Of a DNA stretch of 64,000 nucleotides, positions 1-8,902 are shown in pieces. The first letter of the stretch is position 1. Each line of letters starts with the position of its first letter. Under the pieces are notes generated by a model. The model saw only the letters and a program-made list of their open reading frames with translations, did not search any database and was not told where the DNA came from. This DNA comes from an uncultured Acetatifactor sp. (GTDB lineage: Bacteria > Bacillota > Clostridia > Lachnospirales > Lachnospiraceae), in the NCBI GenBank assembly GCA_910587555.1, contig CAJULV010000012.1, positions 1-64,000 on the forward strand, given 5' to 3'. The translations under genes and the position numbers were made by a program.

Positions 1-13
1 ATGGAGAAGAGGA

Positions 14-679
14 ATGAAACGGATTCTGATCGTAGATGATGAGAAGGAGATCCGCGGGCTGCTGGCGGAGACTTTTGCCATGGAAGGGTATGTGACTGAC
101 CAGGCGGCAGACGGAGAGGGTGCGCTTTTGCTGATAGAAAAGCAGCCGGATCTGATCCTTCTGGATATCAACCTGCCGGACATGGACGGATACCAGATCT
201 GTCAGGCTGTCCGGGAGCGGACCAATGCGCCCATTCTGTTTTTATCTGCCAGAACAGAAGAGGCCGATCGCATTATGGGATGGAAGGTGGGCGGAGATGA
301 TTATATCATGAAGCCTTTCGGCATGGAGGAATTGCTTGCCCGGATAGAGGCGCATTTCAGGAGACAGGAGAGGACCGGCCGGACCCTTGTGACGGAGGAA
401 AATCTGACGGTGGATTTTTCCGGGCGCCGTTTCCTGGCGGATGGCAGGGACGTGGGGCTTACGAAGACGGAATTTGCCATTGCGGAGCTGCTCTACACCA
501 ATAAGGGCGTGGTGCTTGACAGGGAGCGGATCTATGAGAATGTCCGGGGATATGAGGGAGAGGCGGATGCCTCCATCATTACGGAGCATATCCGCCGTAT
601 CCGGAAAAAACTGGGGAATGCCCGGGAGAAGGAGTATATTGAGACAGTGTGGGGGGTGGGATATCGATGGATTGGCTGA
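14..679 (+). CDS. OmpR/PhoB-family response regulator
   Basis: DNA-binding response regulator of a two-component system, 221 aa. The N-terminal receiver domain (about residues 1-115) shows the acidic pair D8/D9, the phospho-acceptor D51 in LLDINLPDMDG, S78 and K100 in YIMKPF. The C-terminal half is a winged helix (about 125-221) ending in the usual VWGVGYRW. The ATG at 14 follows a GGAGAAGAGGA ribosome site. It overlaps the histidine kinase gene by 13 bases, so the pair is translated together. The ABC exporter genes downstream are the likely target, by analogy with similar loci; the signal is unknown. Confidence 0.95.
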   Translation: MKRILIVDDEKEIRGLLAETFAMEGYVTDQAADGEGALLLIEKQPDLILLDINLPDMDGYQICQAVRERTNAPILFLSARTEEADRIMGWKVGGDDYIMKPFGMEELLARIEAHFRRQERTGRTLVTEENLTVDFSGRRFLADGRDVGLTKTEFAIAELLYTNKGVVLDRERIYENVRGYEGEADASIITEHIRRIRKKLGNAREKEYIETVWGVGYRWIG

Positions 680-1827
680 GGAAGAAGGCTGCGCGTCTGG
701 GAGCGGAATTCAGGAACGCTTCCCTGGCGAAGAGCCTCTTTTTTTATATGGCGGCAGGAGCCGTGGCCGGGATGATGCTGTGGACCCTGTCCAAGAACCT
801 CTGCGAGAGTTGGTTCAAAGTGTTTACCGGGGAAATTCTGCGGGAAAATTTCACGCTTCGCTGGGAGATCTCGCAGGAGGGAAAGGCAGTAATGGGGTTT
901 CTCTGGTTCTGGTATTGGTATGGGCAGTACCCCTGCCTGGCGGTATGCTGCACGGCGGCAGGAGGGATGTTTTTGCAAAAAAAGATATATCCTGCCCTGA
1001 AGGCGGTACAGGATGCCTTTGGCTGTATCGGGGCCGGAGATTACGGAAGGGAGATCGCATATCTTGACGGGGATGAAATGGGCGGACTTTGCCGGAGCTT
1101 TGAGCAGCTTCGCAGAAAACTGGTGAAGGAGAAGAGAAGCCGTTGGATGGAGCAGGAGAGCCAGCGGCGGATCAATGCTGCCTTTGCCCATGATATCCGC
1201 ACGCCGCTCACCGTGCTTTCCGGCTGTACGGAATTTCTGCAGAAGTATGTGCCGAAGGGAAAGGTTTCTGAAGAAAAGCTTCTGGAAAAACTGGCTGTAA
1301 TGCAGCATCAGGAACAGCGGATTCTGGAGATTTCCAAAACCATGACACAACTTCACAGGCAGGAGGCCAGAGAGGTGTCCGGGGCATGGCTGGAGGGCAC
1401 AATATTGGTGCAGCGTCTTGGAACGGCAGCCAGAGAGCTTGCGGCGGAGAAAAACAAAACCTGCAGGATAGAAGCGCAGGGGATAGAGGGAAATTTTTTT
1501 GCGGACGGAGGGTTGATTGAGGAGGTTTTTGACAATCTGGTATCCAATGCGCTCCGCTATGCCCAAAGCGGGATTACTGTTGCGTTTGTGCGGAAGGGGG
1601 AAGAATTTCTGATTTATGTGCAGGATGACGGGACAGGATTTTCTCCCAGGGCGCTTCGGTACGGTACGGATCCTTATTACAGCGAAGACAAGGAAGGGGG
1701 AGAACATTTTGGCCTGGGATTGTTTATTTCCCGGATGCTCTGTGAGAAACACGGGGGAACACTGAAACTGGTCAACAGCATAGACGGCGGGGGAATTGCG
1801 GCTGCGGCCTTTTTGGTAGGGGGTTAA
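667..1827 (+). CDS. sensor histidine kinase
   Basis: Membrane sensor kinase, partner of the overlapping response regulator. Two hydrophobic segments lie near residues 25-45 and 70-95 and are followed by a HAMP-like linker. The HisKA motif FAHDIRTPLTVL has its phospho-acceptor at about H175. The HATPase domain shows DNLVSNALRYA (N box), DDGTGF (G1) and GLGLFISRML (G2). I chose the ATG at 667, with GGGGGGTGGG just upstream; a GTG at 649 in the same frame is possible. The extracytoplasmic part is short, so it probably does not bind a ligand through a large sensor domain. Confidence 0.93.
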   Translation: MDWLRKKAARLGAEFRNASLAKSLFFYMAAGAVAGMMLWTLSKNLCESWFKVFTGEILRENFTLRWEISQEGKAVMGFLWFWYWYGQYPCLAVCCTAAGGMFLQKKIYPALKAVQDAFGCIGAGDYGREIAYLDGDEMGGLCRSFEQLRRKLVKEKRSRWMEQESQRRINAAFAHDIRTPLTVLSGCTEFLQKYVPKGKVSEEKLLEKLAVMQHQEQRILEISKTMTQLHRQEAREVSGAWLEGTILVQRLGTAARELAAEKNKTCRIEAQGIEGNFFADGGLIEEVFDNLVSNALRYAQSGITVAFVRKGEEFLIYVQDDGTGFSPRALRYGTDPYYSEDKEGGEHFGLGLFISRMLCEKHGGTLKLVNSIDGGGIAAAAFLVGG

Positions 1828-2003
1828 GAATCCTTTTCAGAAAGCTTCAGGACTTATTTAGAAAATGTAGAGTGTTTGTAGAGATTTCTCCTGTATAGTA
1901 TGTTTTATCGGAAGCTGCATTTGCTTCCTATAGAATGGAAAAGGGTTGAACAGCCCTCCTCTGCCAGATGGAAAAAAGTGCAGGCGTCAGGGGCTGTACA
2001 ATG

Positions 2004-2019
2004 CTTTTTACGTAAAAAG
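2004..2019. promoter_or_regulatory. 16-bp perfect palindrome before the ABC exporter
   Basis: CTTTTTACGTAAAAAG is a perfect palindrome ending about 18 bases before the ATG of the ABC ATPase gene. It could be an operator for the upstream response regulator or a small hairpin in the leader. The roughly 210-base gap (1828-2037) also holds a TATAGT -10-like sequence near 1893. No clear -35 was found. Confidence 0.3.
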
Positions 2020-2037
2020 GAAGGAGAGATCCAGGTT

Positions 2038-2940
2038 ATGGAGACGCAAATTCAAATCAAAGGTTTATGCAAAAATTTCGGGAAAAAACAGGCGTTGAAA
2101 TCCGTTGATCTGACCATTGGGCAGGGGATGTTCGGCCTGCTTGGACCCAACGGAGCAGGCAAGACAACGCTTATGAGAGTGCTTGCCACACTGCTGCCGA
2201 AGTCTGCCGGGGAGGTGCGTGTGTGCGGGGTGCCGGTGGAACATGCAGCGGAGATCAGAAAGATGACGGGGTATCTGCCCCAGGATTTTTCCATGTACGG
2301 AAATATGACTGCCTGCGAGGCACTGGATTACCTGGCGGTACTCTCCGGGATTCCGAAGGCAGAGCGGAGAAAAAAGGTGCCGGAAATGTTGGAAAAGGTA
2401 AATCTCCTGGATCAGAAAAATATCCGGGTGAAGGCAATGTCGGGCGGGATGAAGCGCCGGTTGGGAATTGCCCAGGCAATCATCCATGATCCCAGGGTGA
2501 TCATTGTGGATGAGCCTACGGCGGGACTGGATCCGGAGGAGAGGGTGCGTTTCCGCAACCTGCTGTGCGAGATTGCCAGAGAGCGGATCGTGCTGCTTTC
2601 CACGCACATTGTGGGAGATATCGAGGCTACCTGTGAAGAGATCGCGGTGTTGAATCATGGGGAGGTGGTTTTCCGCGGAACGGTGGAGTCTCTTCTGAAG
2701 CTGGTGGAGAACAAGGTTTACTCGGCGGAGGTTTCGGCGAGAGAACTGGATGGATTAAAAGAACGTTTTATTGTAACCGGTATATTGAACAGAGGAAGCA
2801 CTGCCACCGTCAGAATCATTGCGGAGAGTATGCCGTTGGCGGAAGCGAAGTCCTGCAGCGCAGATGTGGAGGATGCCTATATGTTTCTGATGCACAGCAT
2901 ATCCGCGACGCCTGTGCAGAAAGGAAGTGAGCAGGCATGA
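2038..2940 (+). CDS. ABC transporter ATP-binding protein (CcmA/ABC-2 type)
   Basis: Nucleotide-binding subunit of an ABC-2 type exporter, 300 aa. It has Walker A GPNGAGKTT (about 36-44), Q-loop YLPQDFSMYG, signature SGGMKRRLGIAQ, Walker B VIIVDEPTAGLDPEER and the H-switch STHIVGD. The longer open frame starts at 1900, but the ATG at 2038 follows AAGGAAGGAGAG and begins at the conserved METQIQIKGL start of this family. The stop overlaps the permease start as ATGATG. With the two permeases downstream it forms an exporter next to a two-component system, an arrangement typical of antimicrobial-peptide or lantibiotic resistance; the substrate is not shown by the sequence. Confidence 0.95.
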   Translation: METQIQIKGLCKNFGKKQALKSVDLTIGQGMFGLLGPNGAGKTTLMRVLATLLPKSAGEVRVCGVPVEHAAEIRKMTGYLPQDFSMYGNMTACEALDYLAVLSGIPKAERRKKVPEMLEKVNLLDQKNIRVKAMSGGMKRRLGIAQAIIHDPRVIIVDEPTAGLDPEERVRFRNLLCEIARERIVLLSTHIVGDIEATCEEIAVLNHGEVVFRGTVESLLKLVENKVYSAEVSARELDGLKERFIVTGILNRGSTATVRIIAESMPLAEAKSCSADVEDAYMFLMHSISATPVQKGSEQA

Positions 2941-4178
2941 TGGGAGCATTGTTTCTAAAGGAGTGCAGGAAGATTGCAAAAAGTCTGGTGTATTATGTCT
3001 ATCTGGCGGCATTCGTGCTGTTTATTACCGGCCAGATGAGCGATGTGGAATGGACGGAACAGCTGTCTGAACCCCAGCCAGGTCAGGAAAGCTATGGATA
3101 CGGATATTCCAGTGATGAGAGAATGGTCATGCAAAGCGGCCTGGAAACACTGTTGCGGGAGATTTTGGCAAATCGGTTCGCCACCTATCCTTTCGGCTTT
3201 TACAAGGCAGTGACACTGAATGCGGAAGAACTGGAAGTGCTTAAGCGCGCAATGGAGCAGTGTACGGGCATGGAATTTGAGCAGATGATAGAGGAGAGTA
3301 ACGCTTACGGAATGGAGATTTCCCAGATGGGGGAGGAGTATGCGGAGGCGGAAATGTGGCACATTCCCATCAGGGAAAACTTAAGCTACGAAGAATTTGA
3401 ACAGGTGATGGAGAAAGTTTGTGAAATCGTAGGCTCCAGAAGTCATTATGAGAAGTCATCCTACGAAAGAAGAGGGGTTGTGGCCCTGACCTATGAGGAT
3501 GCTCTGGAACATTACCGGGAATTGTGTGAAGAAGACAGGGTCAGCGGCGCGCAGATGCGGCTGTTCTGCGATTATGCGAGCATTTTTCTTGCCATACTGC
3601 CTGTATTTGTGGGAGTTTCCGCCTGTCTGAAGGATAAGAGGGCGAAAGCGGCGGAGCTTATCCGCAGCAGATCCGTTTCCGGTGCCGCTCTGATTGGGTG
3701 CCGCTATCTGGCTAATGTGGTGATGTGTTTTGTACCGGTGCTTCTGTGCGCGCTGCTGATGCAGATGCCCTGTGTGTATGCCGCAGGCCAGGCGGGAATC
3801 GAGGCGGACATCCTGGCATTCGTCAAGTACAGTTTTCTGTGGCTGCTGCCGGTGATCATGGTGGTGCTTGGAGCTGCTTTTTTAATTACGGAGGCGACGG
3901 AGACAATTCTGGCGATACCGGTTCTGTTGGCATGGGCATTCGGCTCGGTGTTTTCTGCCGCTACGCTGATGGGAGATTTCGGCTGGAAACTGGTGACGCG
4001 CTGGAACACTTTCGGCAGCTACGGCAGGTATGCGGAGGAACTGGGGCAGCTGTACCGGAATAAGGGAATGTATACGGCGCTGGCAGTTATACTGGTTCTG
4101 CTCACAGTGGCAGTCTATGAAAAAAAGAGGCGGAAAGGGGAAATGTTGTATGGGAAATTACGTAAAAACAATTCTTAA
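2937..4178 (+). CDS. ABC exporter permease subunit (ABC-2 type)
   Basis: Integral membrane protein of 413 aa encoded with a 4-base overlap to the ATPase gene. It has one N-terminal membrane segment (about 15-35), an acidic soluble region of about 180 residues rich in Glu, Met and Tyr, then about five or six membrane segments from residue 210 onward. This topology (TM, long extracellular loop, TM bundle) is typical of ABC-2 permeases. The small second permease follows with an overlapping frame. Substrate unknown. I am sure of the role as permease, less so of the subfamily. Confidence 0.85.
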   Translation: MMGALFLKECRKIAKSLVYYVYLAAFVLFITGQMSDVEWTEQLSEPQPGQESYGYGYSSDERMVMQSGLETLLREILANRFATYPFGFYKAVTLNAEELEVLKRAMEQCTGMEFEQMIEESNAYGMEISQMGEEYAEAEMWHIPIRENLSYEEFEQVMEKVCEIVGSRSHYEKSSYERRGVVALTYEDALEHYRELCEEDRVSGAQMRLFCDYASIFLAILPVFVGVSACLKDKRAKAAELIRSRSVSGAALIGCRYLANVVMCFVPVLLCALLMQMPCVYAAGQAGIEADILAFVKYSFLWLLPVIMVVLGAAFLITEATETILAIPVLLAWAFGSVFSAATLMGDFGWKLVTRWNTFGSYGRYAEELGQLYRNKGMYTALAVILVLLTVAVYEKKRRKGEMLYGKLRKNNS

Positions 4179-4785
4179 TTTTATCCGATACCATTATCTT
4201 CCCCATTTGTGCGGGGCGGCGCTTTTGGTGCTGTGTGCCGGGGCAGTGCTGAGCTTCCGCAATCTGGACACTGCAGGGGCGGCGAAGGTGATGGAGCATT
4301 ACGGTGTTATCGCCGGGATTCTGCTGTTTACGCCTCTGTTTTTGCCGGAGGGCGACATGGAAATCTGGCAGTTGGAGGCCTCCAGGTATCTGCCTATGTG
4401 GAAGCTGTATCTGGGCAGACTGTTTCCGGCGCTGTGCATGCTGGCAGCAGTGGTGAGCATTCTCATTCTGCGGCTTCTGGCCGGCGGCTCTGTGTTTCCG
4501 GTTTGGCTTTTGTGGCGGGGAGCGTTCTGCGAGGCTTTGTTTCTGGGAGGAATCGGCTGTTTTGCGGCGGCGGTCACCAATCAGGTGGTTTTGGGGTATA
4601 TGGTGTCTATTTTGTATTATGCCGCTAATATAGGTATGGCAAACCGTCTGTGGAAGTTCGGCCTGTTTCCTGTCTGCAGAGGCGACGAAGGAACCTGGCC
4701 CTGGCTGCTCGGAGCGGCGGTTTTCCTGACGGCAGGAGGAATCTGGCTGAGAGAGCAGATACGCAGAGCGGCTGTTTTGAGTTGA
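4150..4785 (+). CDS. second ABC exporter permease/membrane subunit
   Basis: Hydrophobic protein of 211 aa with about six membrane segments and few soluble loops. The ATG at 4150 (MGNYVKTILNF) is preceded by a purine-rich GGAAAGGGGAAA and lies inside the 3' end of the first permease gene in another frame, so translation is coupled. A longer frame starts upstream at 4030 or 4117, but that part overlaps the first permease and reads as shadow. It most likely pairs with the 413-aa permease to form the membrane channel of the exporter. Confidence 0.8.
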   Translation: MGNYVKTILNFIRYHYLPHLCGAALLVLCAGAVLSFRNLDTAGAAKVMEHYGVIAGILLFTPLFLPEGDMEIWQLEASRYLPMWKLYLGRLFPALCMLAAVVSILILRLLAGGSVFPVWLLWRGAFCEALFLGGIGCFAAAVTNQVVLGYMVSILYYAANIGMANRLWKFGLFPVCRGDEGTWPWLLGAAVFLTAGGIWLREQIRRAAVLS

Positions 4786-5260
4786 GCGGAGGCAGGTCTT
4801 AGCTGACGCTTGAGTTCGTATATGTAGGCGATACCCCCATGCAAAATATCCAAGTCAACTGAATTAGGATGTCTGTATGAAAAGAATGAAAGTATGTCCC
4901 TGATTTTCTTATGGCAGTCAGAAGATGAAAGTGGTATCATGGAGCCGGAAATTTTAGAAAGTTCGGAATCATAAAATCATTTCTGCATATCATAAAAATG
5001 TAATTGCATTTTGCGCAGTTATAAAGTAGAATGTAGTTAGAAAGCTGTGAATCAGCGGTGGGTTGACACCTAAAATCTGATATGTTTTCCGAACGAAGGT
5101 GTCGGAGGTTGGCAGGCAACGGAAAAACCTGTTATTTTCCGGACATAGGTGCCGGAGGTTGGCAGACAACAGAAAAATCAACCATGGAAAGGGAATGTTT
5201 GGTGCCGCGGCATTGACATTCCCTTTTCAGAATATTGAAATTGGTGAAAAGGATACTGGA
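4786..5260. other. gene-poor gap with decayed sequence and repeats
   Basis: No intact gene was found. On the minus strand around 4798-4840, the last 13 codons of a frame (GVSP..YTNSSVS then stop) match the C-terminus of the AraC regulator at 51657-52514 (GVSPKKYANLSVS), so the end of a lost AraC gene seems to remain. The part from 4960 to 5040 is AT-rich. From 5065 the gap carries an inverted repeat (GACACCT / AGGTGTC) and then the direct repeats listed separately. Confidence 0.5.
5085..5177. repeat. two 43-nt direct repeats, 50-bp period
   Basis: Units at 5085-5127 and 5135-5177 differ at six positions. Each begins TTTTCCG and ends CGGAAAAA or CAGAAAAA, so each unit can fold back on itself. 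The repeats lie just upstream of the truncated PBECR4-like frame. Two copies only, so this is not a CRISPR array. Confidence 0.7.
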
Positions 5261-5542
5261 ATGGACAAAAGAAGGGCAATTCAGATTATGGCGAAGTCCG
5301 CCGGATTATATCACTTAAATCTTGAGGATCAAAAGATTCTTTTCCTTTATGGTGCAGCATCAGAGGTCAGAAAACAGTTAAATTCAGAAGGAAACAGGCT
5401 GATGGCTATCAAAAGCTATGAGGTTGCTTTTCATCGATACAATTTCCTGCACTTGACAGGTGTTAAGGCGAATAACATAGGAGATGCAGAGATTCCATAT
5501 TTTCAGGAAAATCAAAGCAGTATCCTGAGGCATGCGAGGTAG
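5261..5542 (+). pseudogene. truncated PBECR4-like nuclease-domain ORF
   Basis: The 93-residue frame from the ATG at 5261 starts MDKRRAIQIMAKSAGLYHLN and contains FLYGAASEVRKQL and YNFLHLTGVKAN. These resemble the start of the PBECR4 domain (phage barnase-EndoU-colicin-RelE-like), found in mobile elements. The match stops after about 75 residues and the tail is unrelated, so the domain is shorter than the usual 120-150 residues. I read it as a remnant. The open frame extends upstream to 5099, but that part covers the repeats and does not look coding. The family call is from memory of motifs and is moderate. Confidence 0.4.
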
Positions 5543-5583
5543 CTGTAGGGAAGTGGTAATTACTTACGCCTGCAGGTATAAAT

Positions 5584-6648
5584 TTAGGTATACGGAGATT
5601 CACTGTCGGAGGAAGCATATTTTAACAATGCGCTTTTATACAGGCGGCAGAATTTCTGCCTCAGGGACTCGGGTTCCAGGACGACAGCATCAGCGCCAAA
5701 TTTAAAAAAGTAGACCAGTGCCTGGTATTCCGTAATATTGAATACGTAGATATCCTTTGCATCGCCTTCCCTGGAAGAATAAGAGGGCCTCTGATAAGTA
5801 TACCGTTGGTATTTTCGGATGCCCTCCTGGCTCAGGAGGATGCGTATGCAGCTTTTGGCGCTGGAGAGGTACTGTATTCCCCACTGGTCAATGGCTTTTT
5901 CCAGGCTGGAAGCGGTCAGGGAGAGCCTGGATTCCGGACGGATACATTGAATGGAATCGATGTGGTCAATTCGGTATGAGACAGGTTTCTCTTCCGTACC
6001 GGTCCCATTGGAAATACCGGCCAGGTATAAATGGGTTTTGTATATATCGGATTTGATTAAAACAGGGATTACCCGATGGCATCGGGAATTGCCGGCAAGG
6101 GTAATTTCCACAACTGCTCTGTTAAGGGCGAAGTTTTCAAGTTTTTCGATGTTCTCCCGGAAATATAATTTTTCCCGCATCAGGCCGTCCAGAAGGGCAT
6201 ACTCTTCCAGGATGGCACGGATGTATCTGGAGGGAGCGTTTTTGTAATGCTTATCGTCGCTGGATTTCTCCAGGATTTTTAACGTTTCGTTGTTCAGGCT
6301 GATGACATTGCTTGTGGTAATACAGCTTGCGGAAAGCAGATTTTCCATTTTCCGGGTCAGCTCTTCTTTTTCCTTTTCCAGGATACAATTTATGAAATTA
6401 TCCGCTTCTTTTGGCCATTTTTTTGGCTTTAAGTCCTGATATGCATCCCTTTTTTCGGCTAGGCGCATTTCAATACTGGCATCTGCACGATCGTAGTAGT
6501 TACAGAAAATCCTGTTAATAAATTTGTGCATGGATGGTTTACCGCTGCGCCGATCAACACAGCGGAACAGCAGGGAATCATTTTCCAGGGTGGTCAGTGC
6601 AAAGTGGGATAAGGCGATACGTTGTTGGTGGTTGGCTGAAAAACCCAT
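5584..6648 (-). CDS. WYL-domain transcriptional regulator
   Basis: Protein of 354 aa transcribed leftward. The N-terminal half is helical with a likely DNA-binding section. The C-terminal part (about residues 190-290) contains IPVLIKSDIYKTHLYLAGIS and SYRIDHIDSI, matching the WYL sensor domain of YafY-type regulators, followed by a WCX-like end. Its ATG at 6648 follows GAAAGGA. It is divergent from the radical SAM gene at 6863, and two operator-like palindromes lie in the gap, so it may control that cluster, itself, or both. The ligand is unknown. Confidence 0.8.
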   Translation of the reverse strand: MGFSANHQQRIALSHFALTTLENDSLLFRCVDRRSGKPSMHKFINRIFCNYYDRADASIEMRLAEKRDAYQDLKPKKWPKEADNFINCILEKEKEELTRKMENLLSASCITTSNVISLNNETLKILEKSSDDKHYKNAPSRYIRAILEEYALLDGLMREKLYFRENIEKLENFALNRAVVEITLAGNSRCHRVIPVLIKSDIYKTHLYLAGISNGTGTEEKPVSYRIDHIDSIQCIRPESRLSLTASSLEKAIDQWGIQYLSSAKSCIRILLSQEGIRKYQRYTYQRPSYSSREGDAKDIYVFNITEYQALVYFFKFGADAVVLEPESLRQKFCRLYKSALLKYASSDSESPYT

Positions 6649-6684
6649 ATGTCCGTCCTTTCAAAAAAGTTGGTATGATATCGA

Positions 6685-6780
6685 TTGTAATATAAGAAGT
6701 TACAAAAATCAAGGGAAAAATTGGATAAAACATGTAAAATATAGGAAAAGTATGCTCAAAACATTACAACGAAATGTAAT
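6685..6780. promoter_or_regulatory. paired TGTAA/TTACA palindromes in divergent gap
   Basis: TTGTAA-N9-TTACAA lies at 6685-6705 and ATTACA-N6-TGTAAT at 6763-6780, between the WYL regulator (-) and the radical SAM gene (+). Both use the same core in opposite order. They are candidate operators for the WYL regulator. The assignment is inference from position and symmetry. Confidence 0.4.
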
Positions 6781-6862
6781 CCCTGTATATTTCTTTGTCC
6801 TGTATTTACGCTTATACTGATATATGTAAAGCACAGATAAAAGAACAAGAAGGGGGTATAGT

Positions 6863-7795
6863 ATGGGAAGCAAACTTTCAGTTATTTATGACATGACGTA
6901 TAAGTGTCCGTGGAATTGCCCGATTTGCTGCATGGGTGCCATATCCTGCGGGGATGAAGACAGGGATGAACTCACGCTTGGGGAGAAGAAACGTATTGTG
7001 GAAAAGATAGCAGAGGCGAAAAAGATGCGCCAGGTGCGGATTGATTTTTCCGGAGGGGAGATTTTTACGAATCTGGATAATGTGGAGGTAATTGAATATG
7101 CGGCAGATCTGTTGGGACGGGAAAATATAGGCATCAGTTCCTCCGGGTATCTGATTGGGGATGCCATGGCCAGGCGTCTGGCGGGATGTATTTCCGACTG
7201 CGAAATGACCATGGACACGGTGCCGGGAAGTAAATATGCGCTGCGCCCTGACGGATATCCCCTTGCAGCCGCAGCCGCCGTCCCTTTTCTGAAAAAATAC
7301 GGTATTACTACGGGGATTCAGACAGTGCTGGCACATTCCAATTGTAATGCTGAAAACCTTCGTTCTCTTTATGGCTGGCTTTGCCAAAATGGGGTGGATT
7401 GTTGGAGCATCCTTCGTTTTTATCCCTCCGGGCGCGGAGCGGCATACCCCCAGGAGAGAATCAGCGAGGAGGAAGAGGCGTGGGCAGTGAGGTTTATCAC
7501 AGAAATGGGAGAGTCATACCCTGGCAAAAACAATCCTGTCATTGATTTTCATTATACAATGAAGGGGCACAAAAAGTACAGTACCGAATGCCGCTGTGTA
7601 AAAAAATCCATTGGCATTATGCCAAATGGGACCGTAACGTCCTGTTTCTGGGCAGTGGATGCGGGAACCAGGATTGTGGATGCCAGGTATGAACTGGGAA
7701 ACCTGCGTCGGCAGAGCCTGGTTGATATTCTGCAGGGGGAAAAGGCGGCATATTGGATGAAGTGTCATCATGGCTGCGAGTTGGGTGCGGCCTGA
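6863..7795 (+). CDS. radical SAM protein with SPASM/twitch-like C-terminus
   Basis: Radical S-adenosylmethionine enzyme of 310 aa. The [4Fe-4S] motif CPWNCPIC (C15, C19, C22) is near the N-terminus and the SAM-binding FSGGE follows at about residue 62. The C-terminal region has more cysteines (CRC, TSCFWA, KCHHGC), as in SPASM or twitch domains that hold auxiliary clusters in peptide-modifying enzymes. The start follows AGAAGGGGGT. It is the first gene of an apparent run reaching 12.7 kb. The substrate is unknown; a role in modifying a peptide is possible but unproven. Confidence 0.85.
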   Translation: MGSKLSVIYDMTYKCPWNCPICCMGAISCGDEDRDELTLGEKKRIVEKIAEAKKMRQVRIDFSGGEIFTNLDNVEVIEYAADLLGRENIGISSSGYLIGDAMARRLAGCISDCEMTMDTVPGSKYALRPDGYPLAAAAAVPFLKKYGITTGIQTVLAHSNCNAENLRSLYGWLCQNGVDCWSILRFYPSGRGAAYPQERISEEEEAWAVRFITEMGESYPGKNNPVIDFHYTMKGHKKYSTECRCVKKSIGIMPNGTVTSCFWAVDAGTRIVDARYELGNLRRQSLVDILQGEKAAYWMKCHHGCELGAA

Positions 7796-7885
7796 CAGGA
7801 AAACGCATTTGTACCCTCGGCACCTGGATGACTCCGGATGCCGAGCGGGCGGATACAGCATTCAGGATAGGGAGGTGTTGTCCAT

Positions 7886-8902
7886 ATGTGTACATTTTTA
7901 TTGCTCAGCCTGTTGTCAGGAATTTTGGAAATAGGTGTCGTTTTGAGTATGTATTATGCAGGAAAGCCTGCGTGGGAGATATTGTTGATGGGAAGTATGT
8001 ATCAGTTGGGGAATCTGCTGTTTTTTCCGGGAAAATTAAAACAGCCGCTGCTCCGTGTACTGGGAATTATCAATTTGTGCCTTGGCCTGGCGGGTATGTA
8101 TTGGGATAATCCTGCAATTACGGCGGGCCAGGTTGTATTGTCCTCTCTCTGCATCCAGGCAGTGAGGGCACGGCAAAAGGGAACCTGTCCGACCTGGCTG
8201 AAGCGTATGTTCCGTATTGGGGGATTCCTTCTGGCGCCGCTTATGGTTGTATATCCAGGGGAGATGCTGTTTTTATGTGCTGCTATTCCTTTTGGGGCTG
8301 CAATGGGAAGCTGGAAGGGTTGGGACGCTGCAAAGGAAAACATATCAGGGAAAGGGCTGTCGGTAACTATGATTTTTCATCAGATGCATTATTTTACATA
8401 TACGTACGCTATGCCCTTGGTGGTATTGGGGCTGACCCGGAATCTGTATCTCTGTGCGGCGCTGTACGCACTGACTTGGGTGATATATCTGTTACCCGGT
8501 TTGATGGCCGGTAAAAGGAAGGGATACGACCCGAGAATCCTGTTTTTTATATGCCATTTGTTTTTGGCGGCTGTCATGGGAGGATTGACAGCGTCATTTT
8601 TGACGGGGAATATTACAATAGGCTTTTTGGCGTGGATGCTGACAGGACTCGGGGGCGGAAGTGTGTTTTGTATCGGGCAACTGACGGAAAGGGATAAAGC
8701 GTGTAATATGACATTATCGGAGAATATAGGGCATTTTGCCGGGGCTTTGGTGCCGGTCATCGTTTCGGTGGCAGCAGGGCAGAAAATGTATGCGGTTTTG
8801 ACATTGCTTTCAGCCTTGTTTGTATGTATGGCCCTGGCATCGGCAGCTGTGGGAATCCGGGAAGAAAGGAGGATGGTTAAAAATGGCAATGAAAGACAAT
8901 GA
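7886..8902 (+). CDS. multi-pass membrane protein, MFS-like
   Basis: Protein of 338 aa with about ten to eleven hydrophobic segments and short loops, ending in a charged tail (GIREERRMVKNGNERQ). The overall pattern resembles a short major facilitator superfamily carrier, but I see no diagnostic motif. AGGGAGGTG precedes the ATG. It overlaps the next gene (SplB-like) by 20 bases. Position between two radical SAM genes suggests transport of a substrate or product of that pathway; this is inference. Confidence 0.6.
   Translation: MCTFLLLSLLSGILEIGVVLSMYYAGKPAWEILLMGSMYQLGNLLFFPGKLKQPLLRVLGIINLCLGLAGMYWDNPAITAGQVVLSSLCIQAVRARQKGTCPTWLKRMFRIGGFLLAPLMVVYPGEMLFLCAAIPFGAAMGSWKGWDAAKENISGKGLSVTMIFHQMHYFTYTYAMPLVVLGLTRNLYLCAALYALTWVIYLLPGLMAGKRKGYDPRILFFICHLFLAAVMGGLTASFLTGNITIGFLAWMLTGLGGGSVFCIGQLTERDKACNMTLSENIGHFAGALVPVIVSVAAGQKMYAVLTLLSALFVCMALASAAVGIREERRMVKNGNERQ

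Noticed and set aside
532..1752. 406-codon antisense ORF under the kinase gene
   Set aside because: No ribosome site or family features; the sense strand carries a complete histidine kinase.
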